Source: CAZLMG01 sp964560765
GTDB taxonomy: Bacteria > Bdellovibrionota_B > Oligoflexia > Oligoflexales > CAZLMG01
Length of the DNA: 64,000 bases
Direction of reading: 5' to 3'
Assembly (NCBI GenBank): GCA_964560765.1
Contig: CAZLMG010000012.1
Location: 50,358 to 114,357, forward strand
Within the stretch, counting starts at the first letter, position 1. Every line of letters starts with the position of its first letter. Shown one piece after another: positions 8,362 through 16,044 of the stretch. The position numbers and the translations under genes are program-made. The notes below the pieces were generated by a model. It made no database searches. It worked only from the letters and a program-made list of their open reading frames with translations, and had not been told where the DNA came from.

Positions 8362-9006
8362 TCAAAGATTTGATAAGGCGATGTCAGGAAACACGCGCCG
8401 AAAGATGGTGCGAATTCCCTGCACATCATCCGCCTGTGGCTCGGCAAACGACGTGTTACACATGATGGATTGGGGCTGCCCGGGCCGGCAATTGCCACTT
8501 TGCCCATCTTGGTACGTGTCAGATAGGGCGAAAGCGTGCCCAAACTCATGCAGTAGCACGTTGTAGCTGCCAAAGTACCCATCGCTGGCCATCTTGATCA
8601 GCGGTTGCGCCCCCACTTGCGCTGATGCGTGCACACCTGGAATGACCTGTACCGTCGCATCGCAGGATTCGCCCAGCCGGTGGACGGTCACGTCAGCAGT
8701 CAAAGCCACTTGGCTGATTTCGCGCAATGGCTCCACCCATTGCAAGACCGCACTGCGGATGTTCTCCTCCCACAAGCTCCAGAGCGAAGTGGGCGAACTC
8801 ACGCCACCCAGACAGATGCGAATCTCCGATTGCTGCACCTTGGCCGTCAGACCCTGAACGTTGGGCCCGAAGGTCAGAAAATGAGTTTCCGAGCCAACTC
8901 CATCCGAGCCATGCTCGGAGAGAGCTCCGCAACCGACATTGAGCAGTATCGCCGCAAAAAAAATGACAACAGGGCCTCGAACTCGAGGCAAAAATTGCGA
9001 GTCCAT
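8362..9006 (-). CDS. Lipoprotein metallopeptidase (HExxHxxxxxD)
   Basis: A 214-residue lipoprotein. The start at 9006 is supported by GGAGG 8 nt upstream and a signal peptide ending in lipobox LNVGC (Cys26); the frame continues upstream through a short-repeat array and should not be used. The active-site motif HEFGHAFALSD (His153, Glu154, His157, Asp163) resembles M64-type or related metzincin-like zinc sites. A conserved Cys pair lies near GNC and MCN close to the C-terminus. Substrate unknown. Confidence 0.75.
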   Translation of the reverse strand: MDSQFLPRVRGPVVIFFAAILLNVGCGALSEHGSDGVGSETHFLTFGPNVQGLTAKVQQSEIRICLGGVSSPTSLWSLWEENIRSAVLQWVEPLREISQVALTADVTVHRLGESCDATVQVIPGVHASAQVGAQPLIKMASDGYFGSYNVLLHEFGHAFALSDTYQDGQSGNCRPGQPQSIMCNTSFAEPQADDVQGIRTIFRRVFPDIALSNL

Positions 9007-9070
9007 ATACAACCTCCACAACAGCAACAGCGGAAACAACAGCAACAACGGCTGGACTATGGCAAAGGCG

Positions 9071-9125
9071 CACAGTGCGAACACAGTGCGAACACAGTGC
9101 GAACACAGTGCGAACACAGTGCGAA
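9071..9125. repeat. Five tandem copies of an 11-bp repeat
   Basis: CACAGTGCGAA occurs five times in perfect tandem (9071-9125), 65-119 bp upstream of the lipoprotein-protease start, on its transcribed leader side. The 11-bp period is close to one helical turn. Copy number in such arrays often varies by slippage. It is too short and spacerless to be a CRISPR. Confidence 0.95.
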
Positions 9126-9161
9126 AACCGTAAATTAGGGCCTTTGCTGAGGAACGTCTCC

Positions 9162-9224
9162 CTAGACGGGAGAATGCTCCCCTGACACGACACGGGATTG
9201 GAGAAACTTGGTAGGTGTAAACAT
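9162..9224 (-). CDS. Possible 20-codon small ORF with strong Shine-Dalgarno
   Basis: On the minus strand AAGAGGAGG precedes ATG at 9224 by 6 nt, one of the best ribosome binding sites in the window. The frame encodes MFTPTKFLQSRVVSGEHSPV and stops at 9162. A hairpin (TCTCCC/GGGAGA with a 5-nt loop, about 9157-9173) overlaps the stop. It could be a leader peptide for the downstream lipoprotein protease or a remnant of a lost gene. Confidence 0.4.
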   Translation of the reverse strand: MFTPTKFLQSRVVSGEHSPV

Positions 9225-9293
9225 GGGGAACCTCCTCTTGGCGCTACGGAAACAACTTCAGCGTGTAACTCCTCTGGGCTTCAGCCCAGCCCA

Positions 9294-9322
9294 ACTTTAA
9301 TGTATTTTAAAGATTTCATCAA
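9294..9322 (-). promoter_or_regulatory. Candidate promoter for the small ORF and lipoprotease transcript
   Basis: Minus-strand TTGATG (9317-9322), 17-bp spacer, TAAAGT (9294-9299), within an AT-rich island. A GC-rich hairpin (CTGGGC/GCCCAG, 9274-9289) would lie at the very 5' end of the transcript. Confidence 0.35.
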
Positions 9323-9362
9323 TATTATTATTAATTTTATTAAAATGTCGGATAGTTAATAT

Positions 9363-10652
9363 CTACTGGGCAAAGTTCGCGAGGATTTGCGACAACCCAG
9401 ACGACCACTCTCGCTTCAGCATCTGCTCCCAATCAAGATCGGTCGGCGCAAAGAGTTCGCGCCATTCCTGGCGAATGCGCTGGCCCGCCGCCGGCGATGC
9501 AGCACCGTAGTGAAACATCTGATTCTCGCGAATGACCAGATAGAGCGTATAAGCTTGGCTGATTGTATCGCGTAGGCCTCGCAAAAACCGCTTGTCGCCA
9601 GATTTTGGCGGCATGAGCGTGCCAAACTCCAAAAGCATATTGGTGCATTCTGGCGTCTTGTGTACCGCCTCGGCATACATGCAGACGAAGTCAGCAAAGT
9701 CGCCATGCGACGAGTAGAACGTGCTATCACCGGTGGCTTCGATACCACGACCGACCAGGGAAAATATTCGTTCGATGCGCGCCGCAGCCGTGGCATTTCG
9801 TGGCGGATTTGGTAGCATCTGCATCTCGCGACGACCGAGCCCCGTATGCAGGTCCAGCATCAATACCTGGCGATAGCGCGGTAAGTAGCTATCCAGGACC
9901 CGGCGAATGACCGCATGATGTGGTTCGTAAGCTTGTCCGCCAAAAAAGATCCCCTCAGGATATCGATGCTGCCCTTGGGCTGTCGCTTGGGTCATGCTTC
10001 CATCGAGCGCGGCAGGTAGAACCGGTAAAATCTTTGATGCAAGAAACCAGGCAAAATCCCACCGACCGAATCGCGCCGGAATCTCGGGGTTCAATAGCTC
10101 GGCAAATGGATCGTAGAGTGTGTCATCAATATTCGTAGGAAATGTTGGATTTGTGTACCAATTACGATTCAGATCGACGCGATTCGCCGTGTGCCGAAGT
10201 CCATGTTTCATGCCGTACGCATTGAGGCCGTGCCAGAGCAGAATATCCAGCCCATTTGCCTGCGCCTGCTCGAGTTGCTCCTCCAAGAATTTTGACTGCA
10301 GCGCACTGCCCGTGTATCCCTCGGTCCCGTGCACACCCGACGCGATGATCACTAAGCGGTACTCGCCATTCTGCGGCTGCTGTCCATGAACGGATTTGCC
10401 TGCGGCCCGACTGGGAACAAACAGCATGTCGATGCCAAACTCTCCCCCTCCTGGAGATAGAATCGGCTCAAACCAAAGTTGCGATCCGGGTGTCCGATCC
10501 AGAATGCCTTGAGCTTTAGCCAGAAACTCGCTGCGGCAAGTCTCATAATCGGCACAGAGCCCATTGGTTTCTGCACCGGGAGACGCCGCCAGCGCGCCCG
10601 AATGTCCGACGGACCAAGAGAAAAGCAAAAGAACTTGCCAGAATCTCAACAA
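9363..10652 (-). CDS. Secreted DUF2817 (M14-like zinc carboxypeptidase fold) protein
   Basis: About 429 residues. The frame is open to 10826, but that would cross the upstream gene's terminator; I prefer TTG at 10652, preceded by AGGGGA and opening a signal peptide (LLRFWQVLLLFSWSV, cleavage near GALA). DUF2817 features: SGVHGTEGYTGS (His/Glu zinc ligands of the M14 fold), NRVDLNRNW, and LDLHTGLG (third ligand). Expected to hydrolyse peptides or amides in the periplasm or outside. Genes around it also encode exported hydrolases. Confidence 0.82.
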   Translation of the reverse strand: MLRFWQVLLLFSWSVGHSGALAASPGAETNGLCADYETCRSEFLAKAQGILDRTPGSQLWFEPILSPGGGEFGIDMLFVPSRAAGKSVHGQQPQNGEYRLVIIASGVHGTEGYTGSALQSKFLEEQLEQAQANGLDILLWHGLNAYGMKHGLRHTANRVDLNRNWYTNPTFPTNIDDTLYDPFAELLNPEIPARFGRWDFAWFLASKILPVLPAALDGSMTQATAQGQHRYPEGIFFGGQAYEPHHAVIRRVLDSYLPRYRQVLMLDLHTGLGRREMQMLPNPPRNATAAARIERIFSLVGRGIEATGDSTFYSSHGDFADFVCMYAEAVHKTPECTNMLLEFGTLMPPKSGDKRFLRGLRDTISQAYTLYLVIRENQMFHYGAASPAAGQRIRQEWRELFAPTDLDWEQMLKREWSSGLSQILANFAQ

Positions 10653-10722
10653 GAATTGTCCCCTGACGATTGGCGGCCACCATACGAGTAAAATCGGCAA
10701 GTGTCCAGCTGACTCGGGGACA

Positions 10723-10760
10723 AAAGAAAAACCCGACTGCAGCAGCAATCGGGTTTCTTT
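10723..10760 (-). terminator. Rho-independent terminator after vWA lipoprotein gene
   Basis: Minus-strand stem AAACCCGA (from 10756) with TCGGGTTT (to 10729), followed by a T-rich run (10723-10728). It lies 57 bp beyond the stop of the vWA gene and supports a downstream start for the DUF2817 gene. Confidence 0.85.
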
Positions 10761-10816
10761 AAGGGACGATGGGACATGCGTCGAGGGAGGAACAGAACGG
10801 GCCGGGAGGGACCCGC

Positions 10817-11809
10817 CTATTCGCAACGCACAGTTTCGCTTACAATCTCATCAAGTACCGACTTGAGCGCCGAAGAATCACTGACTTCAATCAGGCGGCG
10901 TTCGCACAGGGCACCCGCTTGGTCCTGACAGTTCGGATCGCGCTTCGAGGTCATGCGCTGAATCAAACTTGCCGTTTGCACATCACCCATCAAATCGCGC
11001 AGGTACTCGTCTACGTTTTTATATTGAGCCTTGTCGTACCACGTACCCTGGCCAGCGCTGGTCAGCGAGGTATCGTTGCGGCGCAACCAGGCCATGTGCT
11101 CGTTGCGACGATCTTCCCGAGTCTTCTTGCCGGCAACAAATACGGTGACGACTTCCACACCCAAGCTGCGCAGTTCGTCGGCCAACTTTATGGTAGCCGC
11201 TGGGTTACGATCCGTCGGCTCACCGTCGGTGACCATGACCGCCAAGCGGTTCTTCTTGCCTTTGTCACCCAACTTCACAAACATCTCTTTCGCACTCTTC
11301 AGACCGGCACCGTACGGTGTAAAGCCCAGGGGCTTACGGGTAAAGGCTAGGCTATTGCTCAAATTACCTTCGGTCTCGGCAACCGTCGCATACCAATTCG
11401 GCGTTTCAATATTGTAGCCTTCGCGGAAATCATTGGCCGAAGGAAAGGAACTAATGCTCAACTCGCTCTTCGACAATTCCGGCTCTTTCTTGCTCGCTGA
11501 CTTGGAGAAATCTCGTAGAATGGTGTATGCCGATTTCACCGCCTGCTCGCGATTGGTGGACGACTTACATTCATAGCGTTCAATGGTCCGACCTAGAGCC
11601 GCCTCATACGAGCTGAATGCCGTCGCCCCTGGACAATCCGTTTCCGCATTGGAATTGGAGTTATCGATCAGAAAGGCCACTTGCGCACCGATAGAAGTCT
11701 CGGTGTTTTTGCACTGCTTGCCTGCTTCTTTGCCGGAAAATTTGGCTTCATTACAGCCGATTGAAAGGAGAACCGGTAGCACTAGAGAAAAACTTAACAG
11801 GGACCTCAT
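10817..11809 (-). CDS. von Willebrand factor A-domain lipoprotein
   Basis: A 330-residue lipoprotein. The start at 11809 follows GGAGGG, and the signal peptide ends LLSIGC (Cys19). A vWA domain begins directly: the MIDAS motif DNSNS (Asp49) in VAFLIDNSNSN, and the later VMVTDGEPTD strand-loop. This suggests metal-dependent adhesion or protein binding at the envelope. The residues after the lipid Cys (CNEAKFSG) resemble those of the lipoprotein at 29842-30450 (CNSSGFSG). It is flanked by its own promoter and terminator, so probably monocistronic. Confidence 0.85.
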   Translation of the reverse strand: MRSLLSFSLVLPVLLSIGCNEAKFSGKEAGKQCKNTETSIGAQVAFLIDNSNSNAETDCPGATAFSSYEAALGRTIERYECKSSTNREQAVKSAYTILRDFSKSASKKEPELSKSELSISSFPSANDFREGYNIETPNWYATVAETEGNLSNSLAFTRKPLGFTPYGAGLKSAKEMFVKLGDKGKKNRLAVMVTDGEPTDRNPAATIKLADELRSLGVEVVTVFVAGKKTREDRRNEHMAWLRRNDTSLTSAGQGTWYDKAQYKNVDEYLRDLMGDVQTASLIQRMTSKRDPNCQDQAGALCERRLIEVSDSSALKSVLDEIVSETVRCE

Positions 11810-11896
11810 ACTCGACACCCTCCGCAACAACGTCCGCATAGTCCACAACAACAGCTTTTAGGTCACGTCCCAGGGCCTTCTGGGGCCCTTGCAGCA

Positions 11897-11925
11897 GTTT
11901 TATTAAAATATCAATACAATGTCAA
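11897..11925 (-). promoter_or_regulatory. Promoter for vWA lipoprotein gene
   Basis: Minus-strand TTGACA (11920-11925), 17-bp AT-rich spacer, TAAAAC (11897-11902), embedded in an AT-rich island (11895-11975). The same hexamer pair and spacing precede pal at 30569. Confidence 0.6.
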
Positions 11926-11971
11926 CATATTTTTATAAAAATGTTATATTTTATTGATATTGTTATGAAAT

Positions 11972-12964
11972 TTATATGGACGCATAGGATGGATCAAAGC
12001 CATTACCGACTGGATAGGCATTCGCAAGGTATTCGTCTTTGCTGATCTTCCACGTATGAATGGACGTATCCCGGCGGCGCACCTGTACATAATTGAAGCG
12101 ATCAATCGACAAAATGCGATGGCCCCTGGCAAGGCAAAGGTGCAAAAACTCTACATCCCCTCCCCCCGTGCGATCCGAAAAACGAAGTTCCGGAAACAGG
12201 GACCTCTTGAAAAAGAGCGTGCCCCCAGCGACGTTGCGCCCGTAGGAAAACTCGTGCCCCGGCCGACGCACATACAAGCTTGCATCGTCCTCCATCCAAG
12301 TATAGACGCTGGTTTTGCCAAGAACGCTCGCGTCGGTAAACCGTGTCGCCAGCACAAGGTCGGACAGATAGTTCGGGAAATAGTAGTCATCGTCATCCAT
12401 CTTCGCCACATAGTCACCACTGGCCCGAGCTATCGCTTGGTTCAAGGCCTCGCCCAAAGAAACCGCCCCCAAATCCAGCCAAATCACAGCCGGGTGTGCG
12501 GCCGCATACCGCTCCCGAATGACCGGCAGGTCCAGATTCTCAATGTTATTGAAGGCGACAATCAGCTCCTTGTTTTCATAATTCTGCTGGCAGAAACTGC
12601 GCATCACGTGCTCAATCTGCTCCATGCGACAAGTCGGCACAACCGCCGTCACCCTCGGCCGGGAAACCAGCTCATCGCCGATAGCGAACGTGGTTAAATT
12701 TGCCGTCTTACGAAGTGAACATGCATCTTCGCTCATGGCGAAACGAATGGCCACATGTCGCCGTCGCTCCAGCTGCTCACGATCGCCACGAGTGTCTTGA
12801 CCCGCTATGGACCGCGGCGTTGCCTTGGGCGTTAGCGGCTGTGGGTGCCGCGTTAAATAACCCAGTAGTCTACGAAGCCCGCGTGCAACGCGGCGAACAG
12901 ATGGTGGTGCCATGCGCTGATAGAATGCGTTGAGCTGACTAATGATGCCTGAATGTGAACTCAT
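11972..12964 (-). CDS. Family 2 glycosyltransferase
   Basis: A 330-residue GT-A-fold enzyme that transfers a sugar from a nucleotide-sugar donor. The GT2 domain starts near residue 90 (VTAVVPTCRMEQIEHVM) and has the metal-binding DDDD run in KMDDDDYYFPNYL; a GGGDVEF acceptor-side motif follows. An N-terminal stretch of about 80 basic residues is not assigned. The start forms an ATGA overlap with the stop of the upstream glycosyltransferase gene, so it is the last gene of the export/glycosyltransferase operon running leftward from 16044. The domain is related to the C-terminal half of the CgeB-type protein at 16043. Confidence 0.85.
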   Translation of the reverse strand: MSSHSGIISQLNAFYQRMAPPSVRRVARGLRRLLGYLTRHPQPLTPKATPRSIAGQDTRGDREQLERRRHVAIRFAMSEDACSLRKTANLTTFAIGDELVSRPRVTAVVPTCRMEQIEHVMRSFCQQNYENKELIVAFNNIENLDLPVIRERYAAAHPAVIWLDLGAVSLGEALNQAIARASGDYVAKMDDDDYYFPNYLSDLVLATRFTDASVLGKTSVYTWMEDDASLYVRRPGHEFSYGRNVAGGTLFFKRSLFPELRFSDRTGGGDVEFLHLCLARGHRILSIDRFNYVQVRRRDTSIHTWKISKDEYLANAYPVGNGFDPSYASI

Positions 12965-14031
12965 GTGCTTCGCCGTTCCGCCGGCCCCAAGATCAACAGC
13001 TCATTTGCCGAGAGATGTTTTTGCAAAGAGCCAACCGATCGAGATGATAACGAACGATCCCTTAAAAGATCCTGAATGGCTCGAAACTCGACTTTACGAC
13101 GGCGAATCTCATCCTGACTCCATTGATCATACGCACCTGTATCGCTCACTTCGTTCAGTCGACGAAGCGAGACGATCTGGGAAGAATGATAAATCCTGAG
13201 TCCAGAAAACTGGGCGCGAAAGGCCAGATCCGTATCGGCCGCCGCCAGCAAATCCGAGTAGCCATTGAGTTCCGCAAATGCGGACTTGCGAATCACCATC
13301 GCACCATGGGCGATAGATCCCTGCGGCGTCATGGCCGTCGATAGACCACTCTGGTGAAAAGGATGCGCTTGCAACTTCTCGTAGAGGAAAGGCGAAGCAT
13401 GGCGATGATCCACAAATTGCTCGCGACATCCGCCAAAAATATCCGCATTTTTTTCCTGGAGCAGCGTTACGGAACGCCAGATGCGATTGGGCATAGATAG
13501 GTCATCAGCATCCTGAACGGCGATAAAATCTGTGCGCAAGTGCGGAAAGGTCCAGTTTGCTAACTTAAACTGTCCAACAGGACGCCGAGAGCGATAAAAA
13601 TACAGGCGTTCGTATCCGGCATAGGAAGCCCGAAACTCGTCTTGGCCGGGAAATTCTCCGTCAAACGCAACGTGCACATGACAGCAGGCAAAGGCCTGAT
13701 TCAATATCGAATCAACCGACTCCGCCAAAAACTTAAGATGCGGGGGGTGGCAGGCGATCACGACATCACAGTGAACAATTGGTCGCGGGCCTGCATTCAC
13801 TGGGCACTCTAAATACGGCTCCAATTGGATGACGGGCAGTGGCTGCTGAAACTTCAGGGGGTTCGCAGCCGCTCGCCGGTAGAGCCAGAGCAGCAGCGGT
13901 TCTTGAACTGCGGCTATCCATCGCCCCCACATACGGAGCCCAGCGGTTTTCCAACGATAACTGGCCAAACCCAGTCGGGACCTTGCGAATCCGGCCAGGC
14001 GCACGAAATTTTGAGCTGCAACCGACTGCAT
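12961..14031 (-). CDS. Family 2 glycosyltransferase
   Basis: A 356-residue enzyme. The GT2 core runs from about residue 85 (IVHCDVVIACHPPHLKFLAESVDSILNQ) with the metal site in FIAVQDADDLSMPNRIW and a later AAADTDLAFRAQF acceptor motif. An amphipathic, basic N-terminus may bind the membrane. Its start overlaps the Wzt stop by one base (TGATG) and its stop overlaps the next gene by four, so it is tightly coupled in the operon. Probably assembles the polysaccharide exported by the adjacent ABC pair. Donor and acceptor cannot be told from sequence. Confidence 0.82.
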   Translation of the reverse strand: MQSVAAQNFVRLAGFARSRLGLASYRWKTAGLRMWGRWIAAVQEPLLLWLYRRAAANPLKFQQPLPVIQLEPYLECPVNAGPRPIVHCDVVIACHPPHLKFLAESVDSILNQAFACCHVHVAFDGEFPGQDEFRASYAGYERLYFYRSRRPVGQFKLANWTFPHLRTDFIAVQDADDLSMPNRIWRSVTLLQEKNADIFGGCREQFVDHRHASPFLYEKLQAHPFHQSGLSTAMTPQGSIAHGAMVIRKSAFAELNGYSDLLAAADTDLAFRAQFSGLRIYHSSQIVSLRRLNEVSDTGAYDQWSQDEIRRRKVEFRAIQDLLRDRSLSSRSVGSLQKHLSANELLILGPAERRST

Positions 14032-15272
14032 CAGGCTGAATCTCCCGGCCGACCCTGTCCCTGACCACGCACAATGCGGAAGTCGACACCGCCCATGAGT
14101 CCGGGGGTTGGAACTCGATTCAACTTGAGATCGATCTTGATGTGTTCTTGCGCCGCCTTTCCTGGTTGCTCCGAGAAAAACGGCTTGAACGTGATCTCAT
14201 AGGCCTGATCTGTGAGTATCGACGCATCAAACTCACAAACAACCTGATGCCGACCACGAGTTCCAATGTCGGGAAAGCTCAGACAGCGGCCGCCGATGAA
14301 ACTCGCCAATGCGTCAGCTGCCTTGCGCGAAATTCCCACCTCGACCAACAAATGACCGCAAGGGTTCGTAACATTCAAATCCAGCTCAGCGCGCACCACA
14401 TCCGAACTTTCGTCATGCTCAAGCCTAACTTCCGCTACGGAAACCGTCGCTTGTAGGGGGTTGCCAATCCTCATCGGATTCAAGATGACTCGCCGTGCAG
14501 GCTCATCGCCATCGGCTTCAGACAGGTATTGCTGAATCGCGGCTTCCGGATCTCCATCAAATCGAATCTCGCCATTGCGCAGATAAATACAGCGATCGCA
14601 AACCTTGCGTACGTGATTCATATTATGCGAAACAAAGAGGACCGTGCGCTGGTCGAGATACTGCTCCAACATGGCGAACGACTTCTTTTTAAAATTTTCG
14701 TCCCCAACGGCCAATACCTCGTCCAACAGAATGATATCTGGCACCGTCATCAAAGCAGCGACAAAGCCCAAGCGAACTTTCATCCCCGATGAAAATCGGC
14801 TCAGCGGTACATCCAAAAATTGAGTAACTTCAGCCAACTCAGCGATGACACTCACCAGTTTCTTAGCATTCTGGCGAGCGATTCCATGCATGGCACAGGA
14901 CAACATGATGTTCTCTCGGGCAGAAAATGTCGGCACAAATGCCGCCCCCAATTCAATCAAACCACCGACTTTGCCTTGAACTGTGACACGGCCCTGCGTG
15001 GGATGAGTGACGCCCTGAACCATTTTTAAAATCGTGCTTTTGCCAGCCCCGTTCCGACCGATGAAGGCGACCCGCTCCCCCGGCTTGATTGTAAAACTAA
15101 GTGCGCGCAACGCCTGAAAATCCGCAGGCCTTTGATGCTTGCGTCCGATCGTCCCATTTTTCAGCGTCGCCACGACATGACGAAAGGAATCAATGGCTCG
15201 ATTGACATGATAGGATTTGCTGACCTGATCGAAGACCACAGCTTGCGGCTGCTCGCGCGTGCTAGAATTCAT
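14031..15272 (-). CDS. ABC transporter ATPase for polysaccharide export (Wzt-like)
   Basis: A 413-residue protein that powers export of a polysaccharide through the permease encoded just upstream. ATPase motifs: Walker A GRNGAGKST (72-80), signature FSSGMKVRL, Walker B IILLDEVLAVGDE, H-loop VSHN. The roughly 150 residues beyond the ATPase form a beta-rich domain like the Wzt C-terminal carbohydrate-binding domain that recognises the capped chain. The start at 15272 (GAGG upstream) overlaps the permease stop by 11 bp; the frame extends upstream but within permease sequence. Confidence 0.9.
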   Translation of the reverse strand: MNSSTREQPQAVVFDQVSKSYHVNRAIDSFRHVVATLKNGTIGRKHQRPADFQALRALSFTIKPGERVAFIGRNGAGKSTILKMVQGVTHPTQGRVTVQGKVGGLIELGAAFVPTFSARENIMLSCAMHGIARQNAKKLVSVIAELAEVTQFLDVPLSRFSSGMKVRLGFVAALMTVPDIILLDEVLAVGDENFKKKSFAMLEQYLDQRTVLFVSHNMNHVRKVCDRCIYLRNGEIRFDGDPEAAIQQYLSEADGDEPARRVILNPMRIGNPLQATVSVAEVRLEHDESSDVVRAELDLNVTNPCGHLLVEVGISRKAADALASFIGGRCLSFPDIGTRGRHQVVCEFDASILTDQAYEITFKPFFSEQPGKAAQEHIKIDLKLNRVPTPGLMGGVDFRIVRGQGQGRPGDSA

Positions 15273-16044
15273 CCACAAACCTCTTTTCCAGGCCGTGGAA
15301 TACCAAGCCCCCCAGGACGAGTAGCACGGGTGCAACAACCAACATGGGGACCAACAAACTGAAATCTGGAACCTGATTTTGTAAAATGATCTGCCGATAA
15401 GCAGCAATCATTCCCGCCATTGGATTGAAATAGTAGAGATACTTGGCCGGCCCTTCAAAGGGAAATGCAAATACCACGGGGGTGAACCAAAACCACAATG
15501 TTCCGAGTGTACCAACTAAAATACCGACGTCGCGCACAAAGACAAACAGTGATCCTGTCAGCAACATGAGACCCGTCGAAAACACTAGCTGCACGCCCAC
15601 TAACGGCAGCAGAAAGAGCCAGGATATCCCGGGAGTCCAACGGTAATAGAGTAGCAGCAGCATGAATGCCAAGGAGGCAAACAGGAAATTAATGAACTCC
15701 GTCAGCACCAGTTTAAAGACGCAAAGCTCCCGGGGAAATGCGAATTTAGAAATGAGAGCTGAGTCTTTGCGGAAAACCTGGGTGCCGTTGACGAAGCAGC
15801 GCTTTACCAAATTCCATGGCAAAACTGCCGCATAGAAAAAGATGGGAAACGGAACGCCATCGGTGCCCGGACGTTCGATCAAGATAAAGACGGCGGACAG
15901 GGAGAGAACAAGCAACAAAGGCTCAATCAACAGCCATGCCATTCCCAAATACGAATTCACAAACTGAGACTTCAAGTCTCTAAGGACGGTTGCCCCAAAG
16001 AACTCGCGGAACTCTGCGTATTTTGTCAAACGAGCATAAGGCAT
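15262..16044 (-). CDS. ABC-2 polysaccharide export permease (Wzm-like)
   Basis: A 260-residue inner-membrane protein with about six hydrophobic segments and typical ABC-2 landmarks: FVNSYLGMAWLLIEP at the N-terminus, LPWNLVKRCF, FKLVLTEFINF, and WFWFTPVVF before the last helices (YYFNPMAGMIAAYR). It forms the channel for an undecaprenyl-linked polysaccharide with the ATPase that follows. It is the first gene of a leftward operon: permease, ATPase, two glycosyltransferases. Its start shares bases with the most upstream possible start of the divergent CgeB-type gene. Confidence 0.9.
   Translation of the reverse strand: MPYARLTKYAEFREFFGATVLRDLKSQFVNSYLGMAWLLIEPLLLVLSLSAVFILIERPGTDGVPFPIFFYAAVLPWNLVKRCFVNGTQVFRKDSALISKFAFPRELCVFKLVLTEFINFLFASLAFMLLLLYYRWTPGISWLFLLPLVGVQLVFSTGLMLLTGSLFVFVRDVGILVGTLGTLWFWFTPVVFAFPFEGPAKYLYYFNPMAGMIAAYRQIILQNQVPDFSLLVPMLVVAPVLLVLGGLVFHGLEKRFVDEF

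Noticed and set aside
9007..9117. N-terminal extension of the lipoprotein protease through the tandem repeats
   Set aside because: It would place the lipobox signal peptide internally; the ATG at 9006 has a good ribosome site.
9071..9125. CRISPR array
   Set aside because: The 11-bp units are too short and have no spacers.
11872..11889. Terminator hairpin AGGGCC/GGCCCT near the vWA gene
   Set aside because: No T-run on either strand directly after the stem.
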